In this document: piece by piece, positions 16,833 to 25,155 of the stretch
How positions within the stretch are numbered: position 1 is the first letter of the stretch
Layout of the letters: the number at the start of each line of letters is the position of its first letter
DNA from: JACMQX01 sp044225675
GTDB lineage: Bacteria > Pseudomonadota > Gammaproteobacteria > Burkholderiales > Burkholderiaceae_C
Length of the DNA: 64,000 bases
Direction of reading: 5' to 3'
NCBI GenBank assembly: GCA_044225675.1
Contig: JBGAIH010000011.1
Coordinates: forward strand, 1 to 64,000
Notes under the pieces: model-generated
Database searches by the model: none
Told to the model about the DNA's origin: nothing
What the model saw: only the letters and a program-made list of their open reading frames with translations
Program-made: the position numbers and the translations under genes

Positions 16833-18050
16833 TCAGCCGCCGTCCTGCAAAAAGGCCAGCAGCTCCGCCTTGCGGGCGTAGGCGTCCTGCTCGCCGAGGT
16901 CGATCAGGGCCTTGACGAAGGGCGGCTCGAACAGCAGGTAGCTGGCCAGCGCCGCCCCGTTGCCGCGCAGCCCGCCCAGGCCGGCCAGCGCATGGCGCGT
17001 GGCGGCCGGCAGCTCGCGTGCATGTTCCTGGGCCAGTGCGTCGAGCGACTGGCTCGGCTGCAGCGACAGCACCTGCACGTTGCGGTAGGGCAGCACGGCC
17101 GCGACCTCGCGCGGCAGCTGCTCCAGCGTCTTGGTCAGGCGCTGGGCCTGCTCGACGTCGGCCATCAGCGTGTCGTGGAAGACGCTGGCCATCGCATGGC
17201 CGGCAATGCTGCCGAGCGAGGGGCCATGGGCCAGGTTGCCCGTGCCGTCGCCGCCCAGCGAGGAGCGCTGCGGCTGGCCGACGCCGACCACCAGCACCCG
17301 GTGCGCGCCCAGATGGACGGCAGGCGACAGCGGCGAGACCTGCCGCATGGAGCCGTCGCCGAAGAACTCGCGCTGGCCGTCGACCCACAGCGGCGTGGCC
17401 GGAAACAGGAAGGGGATGGCACTCGATGCCATCAGGTGCTCGATGGTGATCGGCTGGAAGTCAGAGCGGCGACCCGGCCGGCGCCAGCCGGTCTCCTGGT
17501 CGCGCGCCGTGTGGCAGAAGGTCCAGTGCACGCCGCTGGTGTAGCTCGACGCCGTGACGGCCAGGGCGTCGATCACCTTGCGCTGCAGGGAGTCCTCGAT
17601 GCCCTGCAGCGAGATGGCGTGGTGCAGCGTGTTGACCAGCGGCATGTTGTCCAGCAGGGCGCCCTCGGCCCCCGCATGGCGCACCAGGCTCAGCGCGGCG
17701 ACGATGCGGCTGAGCCGCCCGGCCCACATGGCCAGCGGCGACAGGTTCAGGCGGTAGACCTGCTGCGAATGCAACTGCCGCCAGAAGGTGGCGAGCCGGT
17801 CGAAGGCATCGAGCCCCGAGGTGGCGCTGCCCGCGAGGAAGGCGGCGTTGAGCGCGCCGGCCGAGGTGCCGACCAGCACCCGGAACGGAAACGCCTTGGG
17901 TGCCGACGGCTGCATGCGCAGCATGGCGGCCAGCGCCTGCAGCACGCCCGCCTGGTAGGCGGTGCGGGCGCCGCCGCCCATCAGCACCAGCGCTGTGACG
18001 GGTTGCCGCGGCCGCGTCAGCCCGGCGTGGATGATCGTGTCCAGGGTCAT
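16833..18050 (-). CDS. patatin-like phospholipase family protein
   Basis: 405 residues. The patatin active-site set is complete: the oxyanion loop LMGGGARTAYQAGVL (residues 23-37), the nucleophile Ser in VGTSAGALNAAFL (about 59-71), and the catalytic Asp in FFGDGSMRQVSPLSPAVHLG (about 230-250). It would hydrolyse acyl esters of lipids. No signal peptide is seen, so it is probably cytoplasmic or membrane-associated. It is transcribed away from the neighbouring MFS gene, with which it shares a short divergent region. Confidence 0.88.
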   Translation of the reverse strand: MTLDTIIHAGLTRPRQPVTALVLMGGGARTAYQAGVLQALAAMLRMQPSAPKAFPFRVLVGTSAGALNAAFLAGSATSGLDAFDRLATFWRQLHSQQVYRLNLSPLAMWAGRLSRIVAALSLVRHAGAEGALLDNMPLVNTLHHAISLQGIEDSLQRKVIDALAVTASSYTSGVHWTFCHTARDQETGWRRPGRRSDFQPITIEHLMASSAIPFLFPATPLWVDGQREFFGDGSMRQVSPLSPAVHLGAHRVLVVGVGQPQRSSLGGDGTGNLAHGPSLGSIAGHAMASVFHDTLMADVEQAQRLTKTLEQLPREVAAVLPYRNVQVLSLQPSQSLDALAQEHARELPAATRHALAGLGGLRGNGAALASYLLFEPPFVKALIDLGEQDAYARKAELLAFLQDGG

Positions 18051-18099
18051 GGGACTGGCTTCCTCCGGGCCGGGTGTTGTTCTGTCGCCCCTGGCCGCG

Positions 18100-19434
18100 A
18101 TGGTAAATCAAGGCCGGCGTAGACTCGTGCCTTCCCAGACCCTCAGCGCAGATCGGCCGGCCCCCTTGCAGTCTTCCCCGCCCCACCGTCCCCCTCCGAC
18201 CCTGAGCCGCCGCCGCGAGCTGTGGCTGCTGCTGACGCTGGCGGGCATCCAGTTCACCCACATCCTGGACTTCATGATCATGATGCCGCTGGGGCCGCAG
18301 TTCACGGCCCTGTTCCGCATCACCGACGCGCAGTTCGGCCTGCTGGTGTCGGCCTACACGATCGCGGCCGGCTGCTCGGGGCTGGTGGCATCCACCTACA
18401 TCGACCGCTTCGGCCGCAAGCGGCTGCTGCTGGTGCTCTACACGCTGTTCGGCCTGGCGACCCTGGCCTGCGGCCTGGCGGGCAGCTACTGGACGCTGAT
18501 GGCCGCGCGCATCTGCGCCGGCATCTTCGGCGGCGTGATGTCGGCGCTGTCGCAGACCATCGTGGGCGACGTGATTCCGTTCGAGCGGCGCGGCCGCGCC
18601 ATGGGCATCGTGATGACCTCGTTCTCGGTCTCCACCGTGGCGGGCGTGCCGCTGGGCCTGCTGCTGGCCGAGCACCTGGGCTGGCATGCGACCTTCTTTG
18701 CGATCGCCCTGCTGTGCGCGCTGTTCGCGGTGTTCGCCGCGCTGACGCTGCCGTCCCTTTCCGCTCACCTGCAGCAGACGGACCGGCCCTCGGCCTTCCG
18801 CGGCATCGCCCGCGTGCTGACCGACCGCAACCACTACCTCGCGTTCCTGTTCTCGGCGCTCACCATGTTCTCGGGCTTCGTGGTGATCCCCTACATCACG
18901 ATCTACATGCTGAGCAACGCCGGCATGCGGGCCGACCAGGTGCCCTGGGTCTACCTGTGCGGCGGGCTGGTCACGCTCTTCACCGCGCGGCTGTTCGGCC
19001 GCATGACCGACCTGCGCGGCAAGGTGCGGACCTACCGCATGCTGGCGGTGGCCATGCTGGCGCCGATGTTCGCGATCACGCTCGTCTCGGGTGTGCCGCT
19101 GTGGGTGGTGATCATCGCCTCCACGCTGTTCTTCGCGACCAGCAGCGGCCGCATGATCCCGGGCATGGCGATCGTGACGTCGGCAGCCAATCCGCAGCTG
19201 CGCGGCACCTTCATGACGCTCAATGCGTCGGTCCAGTCGGCGGGCATGGGGCTGGCCGCGATCGTGGGCGGACTCATCATCAGCCGGGATGCGCAGGGGC
19301 TGGTCCAGGGCTACTGGCTCTGCGCGGTGGTGGGCACCTGCAGCAGCCTGCTGGCGGCCTGGCTGGCCGGCCGATTGACCCTTCACGGTGCCCCGCCAAT
19401 CGCCCCGGCGGGCGCGGAGCTTCAGAAAAGCTGA
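18100..19434 (+). CDS. MFS transporter (12-span, drug/sugar efflux type)
   Basis: About 444 residues with 12 predicted membrane spans. Spans begin at LWLLLTLAGIQFTHILDF; the loop 2-3 signature is YIDRFGRKRLLLVLYTLFG, and a second copy is RLFGRMTDLRGKVRTYRML in the second half. The start is uncertain: ATG at 18100 or GTG at 18127; both precede a Pro/Ser-rich, charged cytoplasmic lead. It resembles AraJ/YdhP-type proton-driven exporters; the substrate is not visible. Confidence 0.83.
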   Translation: MVNQGRRRLVPSQTLSADRPAPLQSSPPHRPPPTLSRRRELWLLLTLAGIQFTHILDFMIMMPLGPQFTALFRITDAQFGLLVSAYTIAAGCSGLVASTYIDRFGRKRLLLVLYTLFGLATLACGLAGSYWTLMAARICAGIFGGVMSALSQTIVGDVIPFERRGRAMGIVMTSFSVSTVAGVPLGLLLAEHLGWHATFFAIALLCALFAVFAALTLPSLSAHLQQTDRPSAFRGIARVLTDRNHYLAFLFSALTMFSGFVVIPYITIYMLSNAGMRADQVPWVYLCGGLVTLFTARLFGRMTDLRGKVRTYRMLAVAMLAPMFAITLVSGVPLWVVIIASTLFFATSSGRMIPGMAIVTSAANPQLRGTFMTLNASVQSAGMGLAAIVGGLIISRDAQGLVQGYWLCAVVGTCSSLLAAWLAGRLTLHGAPPIAPAGAELQKS

Positions 19435-19493
19435 GTGTTTTCAAGCACTTGCGCGTGCTCCGGGCGCAGGTTTCGATTTGAATCAAAAAGTTG

Positions 19494-19510
19494 AAGGGCG
19501 AGGGATTGCA
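19494..19510 (+). promoter_or_regulatory. candidate sigma-54 promoter ahead of hpf
   Basis: GG at 19496-19497 and GC at 19508-19509 are exactly ten bases apart and the -12 part reads TTGCA. The -24 part (AAGGGCG) is a weak match to TGGCACG. It lies about 108 bases upstream of hpf. Confidence 0.25.
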
Positions 19511-19617
19511 TTTGCCGCAGCCGGGGCGCATAGTGATTTCACGGCAAGACAAAAACGTTCCCCTCGCCGCTCCCTGTCGGGGCGGCCCTTTTCAACCCGA
19601 GCAACAGGAGGCTCTTT

Positions 19618-19947
19618 ATGAACTTGACGATCAGCGGTCACCACCTCGAAGTCACTCCGGCCCTCAGGAACTACGTGACCAGCAAGCTCGATCGAATTAC
19701 GCGGCACTTCGATCAGGTCGTGGACGTCAAGGTGATCCTCACGGTTGAAAAGCAGAAGGAAAAGGAACGAAGGCAGCGGGCCGAATGCAACATCCACGTC
19801 AAGGGCAGCGACATGTTCGCCGAGTGCGCGCATGAAGACCTGTATGCCGCCGTGGATGAACTGGTCGACAAGCTCGACCGCCAGGTGGTCCGCCACAAGG
19901 ACCGGCTGCAGAATCATCATCACGAGGCGCCGAAGCGCCTGATGTAA
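19618..19947 (+). CDS. hpf: ribosome hibernation-promoting factor (short HPF)
   Basis: A 109-residue ribosome-binding protein of the HPF/YfiA family. The start NLTISGHHLEVTPALRNYV is the family signature, with the basic helix SKLDRITRHFDQ and the second beta-alpha unit VKGSDMFAECAHEDLYAAVD followed by DKLDRQVVRHKDR. It is the short form without the dimerisation domain, which in gammaproteobacteria works together with RMF. AACAGGAGG lies upstream. It is followed by a strong terminator and then ptsN and hprK; this trio commonly follows rpoN in betaproteobacteria, but here an MFS gene precedes it. Confidence 0.93.
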   Translation: MNLTISGHHLEVTPALRNYVTSKLDRITRHFDQVVDVKVILTVEKQKEKERRQRAECNIHVKGSDMFAECAHEDLYAAVDELVDKLDRQVVRHKDRLQNHHHEAPKRLM

Positions 19948-19968
19948 ACCGGCACGCCGCCACGCAGG

Positions 19969-20003
19969 AAGCCGCCAGCGCCATCCGCGCAGGCGGCTTT
20001 TTT
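19969..20003 (+). terminator. Rho-independent terminator after hpf
   Basis: AAGCCGCC (19969-19976) pairs with GGCGGCTT (19992-19999), with further GCG/CGC pairing inside the loop, followed by a run of T to 20003. This is the clearest intrinsic terminator in the window. Confidence 0.8.
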
Positions 20004-20142
20004 CATGGGTCCGGGCGGGCGCGAGAGGGCAGGCCCCGCATTTAGGCATGCTTGTCCAAGGGTCATTTGAGGTCTTTTGGCTGTCGCCCGGAAGCGGCGA
20101 CCGCGCGTTGTGGTCTCTCCACCACCCCTGTCCCGCAGTTTG

Positions 20143-20170
20143 TTGCACCGCACCGCGCGGGGTGCATAAT
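20143..20170 (+). promoter_or_regulatory. candidate sigma-70 promoter of ptsN-hprK
   Basis: TTGCAC (20143-20148) and CATAAT (20165-20170) are 16 bases apart. Transcription would start about seven bases before the ptsN ATG at 20184, giving a very short leader, and no clear ribosome site is present. Confidence 0.4.
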
Positions 20171-20183
20171 CTGCTTCCCGACC

Positions 20184-20651
20184 ATGAATCGACTCGCGTC
20201 CATCCTGCCCGCCGCTCAAGTTCTCGTGAGCGTCGACGCCACCAGCAAGAAGCGTGCTTTTGAAGAGGCCGGTCTGCTGTTCGAGAGTCTTCACGGCCTG
20301 TCGCGCGCCCTGATCACCGACAGTCTGTTTGCGCGCGAGCGCCTCGGCTCGACCGGGCTTGGGCATGGCGTGGCCATTCCGCATGGCCGCATCAAGGGCC
20401 TGAAGGCGCCGATGGCCGCCGTGTTCCAGCTGCAGACGCCCATCGGCTTCGATGCGCCCGACGAGCAGCCGGTGGCCCTGCTGATCTTCCTGCTGGTGCC
20501 CGAAGCGGCCACGCAGAAGCACCTGGAAATCCTGTCCGAAATCGCCGAGCTGCTCAGCGACGCCGCGCTGCGCGAGAAGATCAAGGCCAGCACCGACGCC
20601 GCGCAGCTGCACGAGATGATTGCCACCTGGCAGTCCGCGCAGCCCGCCTGA
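20184..20651 (+). CDS. ptsN: PTS IIA-Ntr component
   Basis: A 155-residue EIIA of the nitrogen-related phosphotransferase system. The phosphorylated histidine is His67 in STGLGHGVAIPHGRIKGL. The remainder is typical (FDAPDEQPVALLIFLLVPEA, then HLEILSEIAELLSD). It takes phosphate from the PTS chain and acts as a regulator, for example of potassium transport and nitrogen or stress control, rather than in sugar uptake. It lies 22 bases upstream of hprK in one transcript. The start at 20184 gives MNRLASILPAAQ, the usual N-terminus. Confidence 0.93.
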   Translation: MNRLASILPAAQVLVSVDATSKKRAFEEAGLLFESLHGLSRALITDSLFARERLGSTGLGHGVAIPHGRIKGLKAPMAAVFQLQTPIGFDAPDEQPVALLIFLLVPEAATQKHLEILSEIAELLSDAALREKIKASTDAAQLHEMIATWQSAQPA

Positions 20652-20673
20652 ACGCAGCGGCGGCGGACCTGCC

Positions 20674-21618
20674 ATGAAGCCGACCGTCGTCAGCGCCGAC
20701 GTCCTGTTCGAGGACCATCGCGCGCAGCTCAAGTGGGAATGGGTCGCCGGCCTGGGCGCTTCGGAGCGCCGCTTCGACGAAGTGGCCGTTCGCGCCGCGC
20801 GCTCGGGCGCCGATCTGGTGGGCTACCTCAACTACATTCACCCCTATCGCGTACAGATCCTGGGCGAGCGCGAGGTGGCTTACCTCACCAATGCCACGCC
20901 CGAGGATTGCGCGCGGCGCATCGCGCGCATCGTGACGCTGGAGCCGCCGGTGCTGATCCTGGCCGACGGCAAGCAGGCGCCCGATGCGCTGCTGTCGATC
21001 TGCGAGCGTGCGCAGATTCCGATGTTCGCGACCCGCGAGTCGTCGGCCTTCGTGATCGACGTGCTGCGCGCCTACCTGTCCAAGCATTTCGCCGACCGCA
21101 CCTCGATGCACGGCGTGTTCATGGACATCCTGGGCCTGGGCGTGATGATCACCGGCGAGTCAGGCCTGGGCAAGAGCGAGCTGGGGCTCGAGCTCATCTC
21201 GCGCGGCAACGGGCTGGTGGCCGACGACGCGGTCGACCTCTACCGCATCAACCAGACGACCATCGAAGGCCGCTGCCCCGAGCTGCTGCAGAACCTGCTG
21301 GAGGTGCGCGGCATCGGCCTGCTGGACATCCGCGCGATCTTCGGCGAGACGGCGGTGCGCCGCAAGATGCGGCTCAAGCTCATCGTGCATCTGGTGCGCC
21401 GCGAGACGCTGGAGCGCGACTACGAGCGGCTGCCCTACGAGCCGCTCACGCAGGACGTGCTCGGCATTCCGGTGCGCAAGGTCGTGATCCAGGTGGTCGC
21501 CGGCCGCAACATCGCGGTGCTGGTGGAGGCGGCCGTGCGCAACACCATCCTGCAGCTGCGCGGGATCGACACCTACCAGGACTTCGTGGAGCGGCATCGC
21601 AAGGCGATGGAGGGTTAG
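20674..21618 (+). CDS. hprK: HPr kinase/phosphorylase
   Basis: A 314-residue bifunctional enzyme that phosphorylates HPr on serine and reverses it. The N-terminal domain (1-130) ends in SSAFVIDVLRAYLSKHFADR. The catalytic part begins MHGVFMDILGLGVMITGESG, with the P-loop GESGLGKS at 161-168 and the conserved His of HGVF. The capping segment VRGIGLLDIRAIFGETAVRR is the second family signature. Coupled to ptsN, as in many betaproteobacteria, where it belongs to the regulatory PTS. The gene is directly followed by a dispersed intergenic repeat. Confidence 0.93.
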   Translation: MKPTVVSADVLFEDHRAQLKWEWVAGLGASERRFDEVAVRAARSGADLVGYLNYIHPYRVQILGEREVAYLTNATPEDCARRIARIVTLEPPVLILADGKQAPDALLSICERAQIPMFATRESSAFVIDVLRAYLSKHFADRTSMHGVFMDILGLGVMITGESGLGKSELGLELISRGNGLVADDAVDLYRINQTTIEGRCPELLQNLLEVRGIGLLDIRAIFGETAVRRKMRLKLIVHLVRRETLERDYERLPYEPLTQDVLGIPVRKVVIQVVAGRNIAVLVEAAVRNTILQLRGIDTYQDFVERHRKAMEG

Positions 21619-21728
21619 ACGCCCCCCGAAGCGGCGCTTTGCGCCGCCTCCCCCCACTGGGGGGCACACGGCCGCTTGGGGCGGCCCGGCGCGGCCAGTG
21701 TTCACGAAGGGGCTTCGCTGCGCTTGCC
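21619..21728 (+). repeat. dispersed intergenic repeat, copy 1
   Basis: A GC-rich element starting one base after the hprK stop codon. It shares long blocks with the element at 38021-38142: ACGCCCCCCGA-GCGGCGC, GCGCCGCCTCCC, ACGGCCGCTTGGGGCGGCCC with GGCGCGGCC, and CACGAAGGGGCTTCGCT. It can fold into several hairpins, such as GCGGCGC/GCGCCGC and CCCCCC-actg-GGGGGG. It sits in the same orientation after a plus-strand gene in both places. Confidence 0.8.
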
Positions 21729-21756
21729 TTGAGACCGTGGGGCTCCTTTTTTGCCC

Positions 21757-22212
21757 TTACTCCATCGGCGTTTGCACGCGCGAGTTCGTGGGGCGGGTGG
21801 GGCAGTTGTCCTTGGTGCAGTGGGCGTAGAGGCTGAGGGCGTGGTCGGCGATGGAGAAGCCCTTGACCTTGGCGACGGCGTGCTGGCGCTTTTCGATTTC
21901 GGCGTCGTAGAACTCCTCGACCTTGCCGCAGTCGAGGCAGACGAGGTGGTCGTGGTGCTGGCCTTCGTTGAGTTCGTAGACGGCCTTGCCGCTTTCGAAG
22001 TGGCTGCGGCTGAGGATGCCGGCCTGCTCGAACTGGGTGAGGACGCGGTAGACGGTGGCCAGGCCGATGTCGGAGCGCTCGCCGAGCAGGACGCGAAAGA
22101 CGTCTTCGGCCGTCATGTGGCGCTGCTCGCCTTTCTGGAAGACGTCCAGGATCTTCAGGCGCGGCAAAGTGGCCTTCAGCCCCGTGCTTTTGAGTTCGTC
22201 GATGTTGGCCAT
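21757..22212 (-). CDS. fur: ferric uptake regulator Fur
   Basis: A 151-residue iron-responsive repressor. The DNA-binding winged helix (residues 10-83) ends in DIGLATVYRVLTQFEQAGIL. The metal-binding region GQHHDHLVCLDCGKVEEF carries the His cluster and the first CxxC; the second Cys pair is CTKDNC near the C-terminus. Length is usual for Fur. It is divergent from bamE across 87 bases, a conserved arrangement in betaproteobacteria. It ends 29 bases from the dispersed repeat. Confidence 0.95.
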   Translation of the reverse strand: MANIDELKSTGLKATLPRLKILDVFQKGEQRHMTAEDVFRVLLGERSDIGLATVYRVLTQFEQAGILSRSHFESGKAVYELNEGQHHDHLVCLDCGKVEEFYDAEIEKRQHAVAKVKGFSIADHALSLYAHCTKDNCPTRPTNSRVQTPME

Positions 22213-22263
22213 GAGGGTCCTTTTTCCGCTGTGCCGGCAGGGCTGGCGGCCTGGGCCCTGCCG

Positions 22264-22269
22264 CTACAA
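22264..22269 (+). promoter_or_regulatory. candidate -10 element of bamE
   Basis: TACAAT at 22264-22269 is a strong -10 about 30 bases before the bamE ATG at 22300. No convincing -35 is visible in the GC-rich sequence upstream. Confidence 0.45.
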
Positions 22270-22299
22270 TGGCCCGATCATATCGCTACACCTTCCCCC

Positions 22300-23667
22300 A
22301 TGTCTGCCATTCACCGAAGCAGCGCCCGCCTGGGCTTGACAGCCATCGCCTGTGCCGCGATCGCCGCGTGCAGCAGCCTGGACGGCGCCAGCAACCGGAT
22401 CGCCAGCATCGTCACGCCCTACAAGGTCGAGATCGTGCAGGGCAACTTCGTGTCGAAGGAACAGGTGGAGGCGCTGCAGCGCGGCATGACGCGTTCGCAG
22501 GTCAAGGAAGTGCTCGGCACGCCGCTCATGGCAAGCGTGTTCCACGGCAACCGCTGGGACTACGTGTTCACGCTCAAGCGTCAGGGCGTGCCGCCGCAGC
22601 AGCGCAAGCTGGCGCTGTTCTTCCAGGGCGACCAGCTCGACAAGTGGGAAGGCGACGAGATGCCGACCGAAGCCGAGTTCGTCGCGCAGCTCGACTCCGG
22701 CCGCAAGCAGGTCAAGGTGCCGCTGCTCGAAGTGCCGGAAGAGGTGCTCAAGGAATTCAACGCCAAGAATCCGCCCGCGCCGCGCGCCGAAAGCGCAGCG
22801 GCCGCCGCCGCACCCCGGGCGTCCTACCCGCCGCTCGAGGCGCCGGGCACGGTGACGCAGGCCTGGGACGCGTCGACCCAGCGCGCCGTCGTGGCGGCCG
22901 CTGCGGCCCGTCCTTCCGCGCCGCCTTCGGCTGCGCCGCTGGCGGCTGCCGCGCCGGCGGTCACGGTGGCTGGCACTTCTGCCGGATCTTCGGCCGGATC
23001 TTCTGCCGGTGCGTCGCAGGGTGCCCAGGCTGCAGCGGCATCCTCGGCACCGGGAGCGACCGCAGCACGCCCGGCCGGCTCTCCCGCACCTGGTGTCGCA
23101 GCGGTGGCTGCAACGGTCCCGGCGCCAGTCCAGGCACCCGTTTCCGCACTGCCTCAGGCGCCCGCAGCCACTGCAGCACCGTCAGGCGCCGTCGCGCCCG
23201 TGGTGGTGGGGGCAGCGCCTGCAGCTTCGCCGGCCGCCGCACCCACCGTCGGCCAGACTGCTGCGGCGCCGGTGGCCGCTGCTGCAGCGCCCGCACCTGC
23301 CGTGACGTCGGGCTTTGCCGACATGGAGGCCGACCTCGCCGCCTTCCTCAACGGCTGGATGAACGACTGGCAGGCCCGCAACCCGCAGGCCTACTTCGCG
23401 CGCTACACGCCCGAGTTCAAGGGCACGAGCGCGACCCGCGCCGAGTGGGAGGCGCTGCGCCGTCCGCGCATCGAGGTGCGCTCGGGCATGACGCTCGGCG
23501 TGCAGGACGTGCGCGCCGTGATGGTGCCGCCCGATGGCGCGCGCATCGTGTTCCGCCAGGTCTACAACTCGGACGCTGGCAGCGAGGTCGGCACCAAGGC
23601 CCTGTTCCTCATCAAGCGCGATGGCCGCTGGCTGATCGAGCGCGAATTCTTCACCCCTGCACGCTGA
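22300..23667 (+). CDS. bamE: BamE lipoprotein with extra C-terminal NTF2-like domain
   Basis: 455 residues, three to four times the usual BamE length. A lipoprotein signal ends at Cys24 (IAAC). Residues 34-125 are the SmpA/OmlA domain (YKVEIVQGNFVSKEQVEAL, GMTRSQVKEVLGTPLM, NRWDYVFTLKRQG), which stabilises the BamA-BamD outer-membrane protein assembly complex. A long Ala/Pro/Ser linker with tandem SAGSSAGSSAG units follows (about 165-340). The C-terminal 110 residues (LAAFLNGWMNDWQARNPQAY, YTPEFKG, RPRIEVRSG, FRQVYNS, RWLIEREFF) look like the NTF2/SnoaL-like domain seen at the end of some L,D-transpeptidases and Cds6-like proteins. It begins the bamE-dapB-exbB-exbD run and overlaps dapB by one base. 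Confidence 0.85.
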   Translation: MSAIHRSSARLGLTAIACAAIAACSSLDGASNRIASIVTPYKVEIVQGNFVSKEQVEALQRGMTRSQVKEVLGTPLMASVFHGNRWDYVFTLKRQGVPPQQRKLALFFQGDQLDKWEGDEMPTEAEFVAQLDSGRKQVKVPLLEVPEEVLKEFNAKNPPAPRAESAAAAAAPRASYPPLEAPGTVTQAWDASTQRAVVAAAAARPSAPPSAAPLAAAAPAVTVAGTSAGSSAGSSAGASQGAQAAAASSAPGATAARPAGSPAPGVAAVAATVPAPVQAPVSALPQAPAATAAPSGAVAPVVVGAAPAASPAAAPTVGQTAAAPVAAAAAPAPAVTSGFADMEADLAAFLNGWMNDWQARNPQAYFARYTPEFKGTSATRAEWEALRRPRIEVRSGMTLGVQDVRAVMVPPDGARIVFRQVYNSDAGSEVGTKALFLIKRDGRWLIEREFFTPAR

Positions 23668-24503
23668 TGGCCGAGCTCTCCAATCCCGTGGCGGCCGGTG
23701 CCCGCCATCGCATCGCCATCGCCGGCAGTTCCGGCCGCATGGGCCAGATGCTGATCGAGGCCGTGCGCGCAGCCGACGACTGCGAGCTGGCCGGCGCGCT
23801 GGACCAGCCGGGCAGCCGCCTGGTCGGCCAGGACGCCTGCGCGGGCCTGGGCCAGACCAGCGGCGTCACCGTGAGCGCCGACCTGCGCGCGGGCCTTCAG
23901 GGCGCGCAGGTGCTGATCGACTTCACCCGGCCCGAAGGCACGCTGGCGCATCTGGCCATGTGCCGCGAGCTGGGCGTCAATGCGGTGATCGGCACGACCG
24001 GCTTCACCGAGCCGCAGAAGGCCGAGATCGCCGCCTTCGCGCGCGACATCGCGATCGTCATGGCGCCCAACATGAGCGTGGGCGTCAACGTGACGCTCAA
24101 GCTGCTCGAGATGGCCGCCAAGGCGCTGTCCACCGGCTACGACATCGAGATCATCGAGGCACACCACCGCCACAAGGTGGACGCGCCTTCGGGCACGGCG
24201 CTCAAGATGGGCGAGGTGATCGCAGGCGCGCTCGGCCGCGACCTCAAGGACTGCGCCGTCTACGCCCGCGAGGGCGTCACGGGCGAGCGCGACCCGTCGA
24301 CCATCGGCTTCGCCGCGATCCGGGGCGGCGACATCGTGGGCGACCACACCGTGCTGTTCGCCGGCACCGGCGAGCGCATCGAGATCACCCACAAATCGGC
24401 CAGCCGCACCACCTACGCCCAGGGCAGCCTGCGCGCGGTGCGTTTTCTCGCCGGCCGGCGCACGGGCATGTTCGACATGTTCGACGTGCTCGGCCTGCGA
24501 TGA
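23667..24503 (+). CDS. dapB: 4-hydroxy-tetrahydrodipicolinate reductase
   Basis: A 278-residue NAD(P)H-dependent reductase of the lysine/diaminopimelate pathway. The nucleotide-binding loop is IAIAGSSGRMGQML near residue 17; IDFTRPEGTLAHL and VIGTTGFTEPQ follow. The substrate-binding signature is EIIEAHHRHKVDAPSGTALK (about 160-180), with the catalytic His and Lys. It starts in TGATG shared with the bamE stop and its own stop overlaps exbB (ATGA), so all three are translationally coupled. Confidence 0.95.
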   Translation: MAELSNPVAAGARHRIAIAGSSGRMGQMLIEAVRAADDCELAGALDQPGSRLVGQDACAGLGQTSGVTVSADLRAGLQGAQVLIDFTRPEGTLAHLAMCRELGVNAVIGTTGFTEPQKAEIAAFARDIAIVMAPNMSVGVNVTLKLLEMAAKALSTGYDIEIIEAHHRHKVDAPSGTALKMGEVIAGALGRDLKDCAVYAREGVTGERDPSTIGFAAIRGGDIVGDHTVLFAGTGERIEITHKSASRTTYAQGSLRAVRFLAGRRTGMFDMFDVLGLR

Positions 24504-25141
24504 GCATCCTCGGCCTGTTCACGCAGGGTGACGGCGTCAGCCGCTTCGTGGCCCTGCTGCTGCTGGCCATGTCGGTCGCCAGCTGGGTCGTGATTCTCTG
24601 GAAGGCCTGGCTGCTGCGGCGTGCCCGCACCGACGTGGCGCGCGCCACGGCCGCCTTCTGGCAGGCTCCGTCGCTCGACGAAGCCCGCTCGCGGGTCGAC
24701 GCGTTCGACCGCGAGGGCTTGGTGCTGCCGCTGATCGACGCGTCGCGCACGCAGGCCGCAGGCACGCTGGCCGCAGCCGGCGACCGGGCCCAGCAGCTCA
24801 CCCGGGTGCTGCGCGATGCCCTGCACAAGGTGCTGGACAAGCTGCAGTTCGGCCAGGTGCTGTTGGCGACGGTCGGCTCGACCGCACCCTTCGTGGGCCT
24901 GCTGGGCACGGTCTGGGGCATCTTCCATGCACTCACGGGCATTGCCAGTTCCGGCCAGATCAGCATCGACAAGGTGTCGGGCCCGGTGGGCGAGGCGCTG
25001 ATCATGACGGCCGCCGGCCTGGCGGTGGCGATTCCGGCGGTGCTCGCCTACAACGTCTACGGCCGGATCGCCAGCCGCATCGAGGCCGACCTCGAAGGCT
25101 TCGCCCGCGATCTGCGCGAGCTGCTGGCCCACGGCGGCTGA
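24500..25141 (+). CDS. exbB: MotA/TolQ/ExbB proton channel family protein
   Basis: 213 residues with three membrane spans: one at residues 15-35 (FVALLLLAMSVASWVVILWK), and two in the C-terminal half (FGQVLLATVGSTAPFVGLLG and ALIMTAAGLAVAIPAVLAYN). Together with the adjacent ExbD/TolR protein it would form the proton-driven motor that energises outer-membrane receptors or the Tol system. TolQ and ExbB cannot be separated by sequence here; no tonB or tolA is adjacent, and placement between dapB and leuS is the common betaproteobacterial exbBD position. Confidence 0.88.
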   Translation: MSILGLFTQGDGVSRFVALLLLAMSVASWVVILWKAWLLRRARTDVARATAAFWQAPSLDEARSRVDAFDREGLVLPLIDASRTQAAGTLAAAGDRAQQLTRVLRDALHKVLDKLQFGQVLLATVGSTAPFVGLLGTVWGIFHALTGIASSGQISIDKVSGPVGEALIMTAAGLAVAIPAVLAYNVYGRIASRIEADLEGFARDLRELLAHGG

Positions 25142-25155
25142 CCGAGAGGCGCGGC

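Noticed and set aside
16034..19386. Several long antisense frames over corA, the patatin gene and the MFS gene
   Set aside because: Composition is typical of GC-rich shadows (Arg, Ala, His, Gln) and the opposite strands encode recognisable proteins.
21160..21705. Minus-strand hypothetical protein beginning in the dispersed repeat
   Set aside because: Its N-terminus is translated repeat sequence and the remainder is antisense to hprK.
22970..23300. Short tandem repeats as a CRISPR array
   Set aside because: The repeats are in-frame codons for SAGSSAG and Ala/Pro in the bamE linker, with no spacers.
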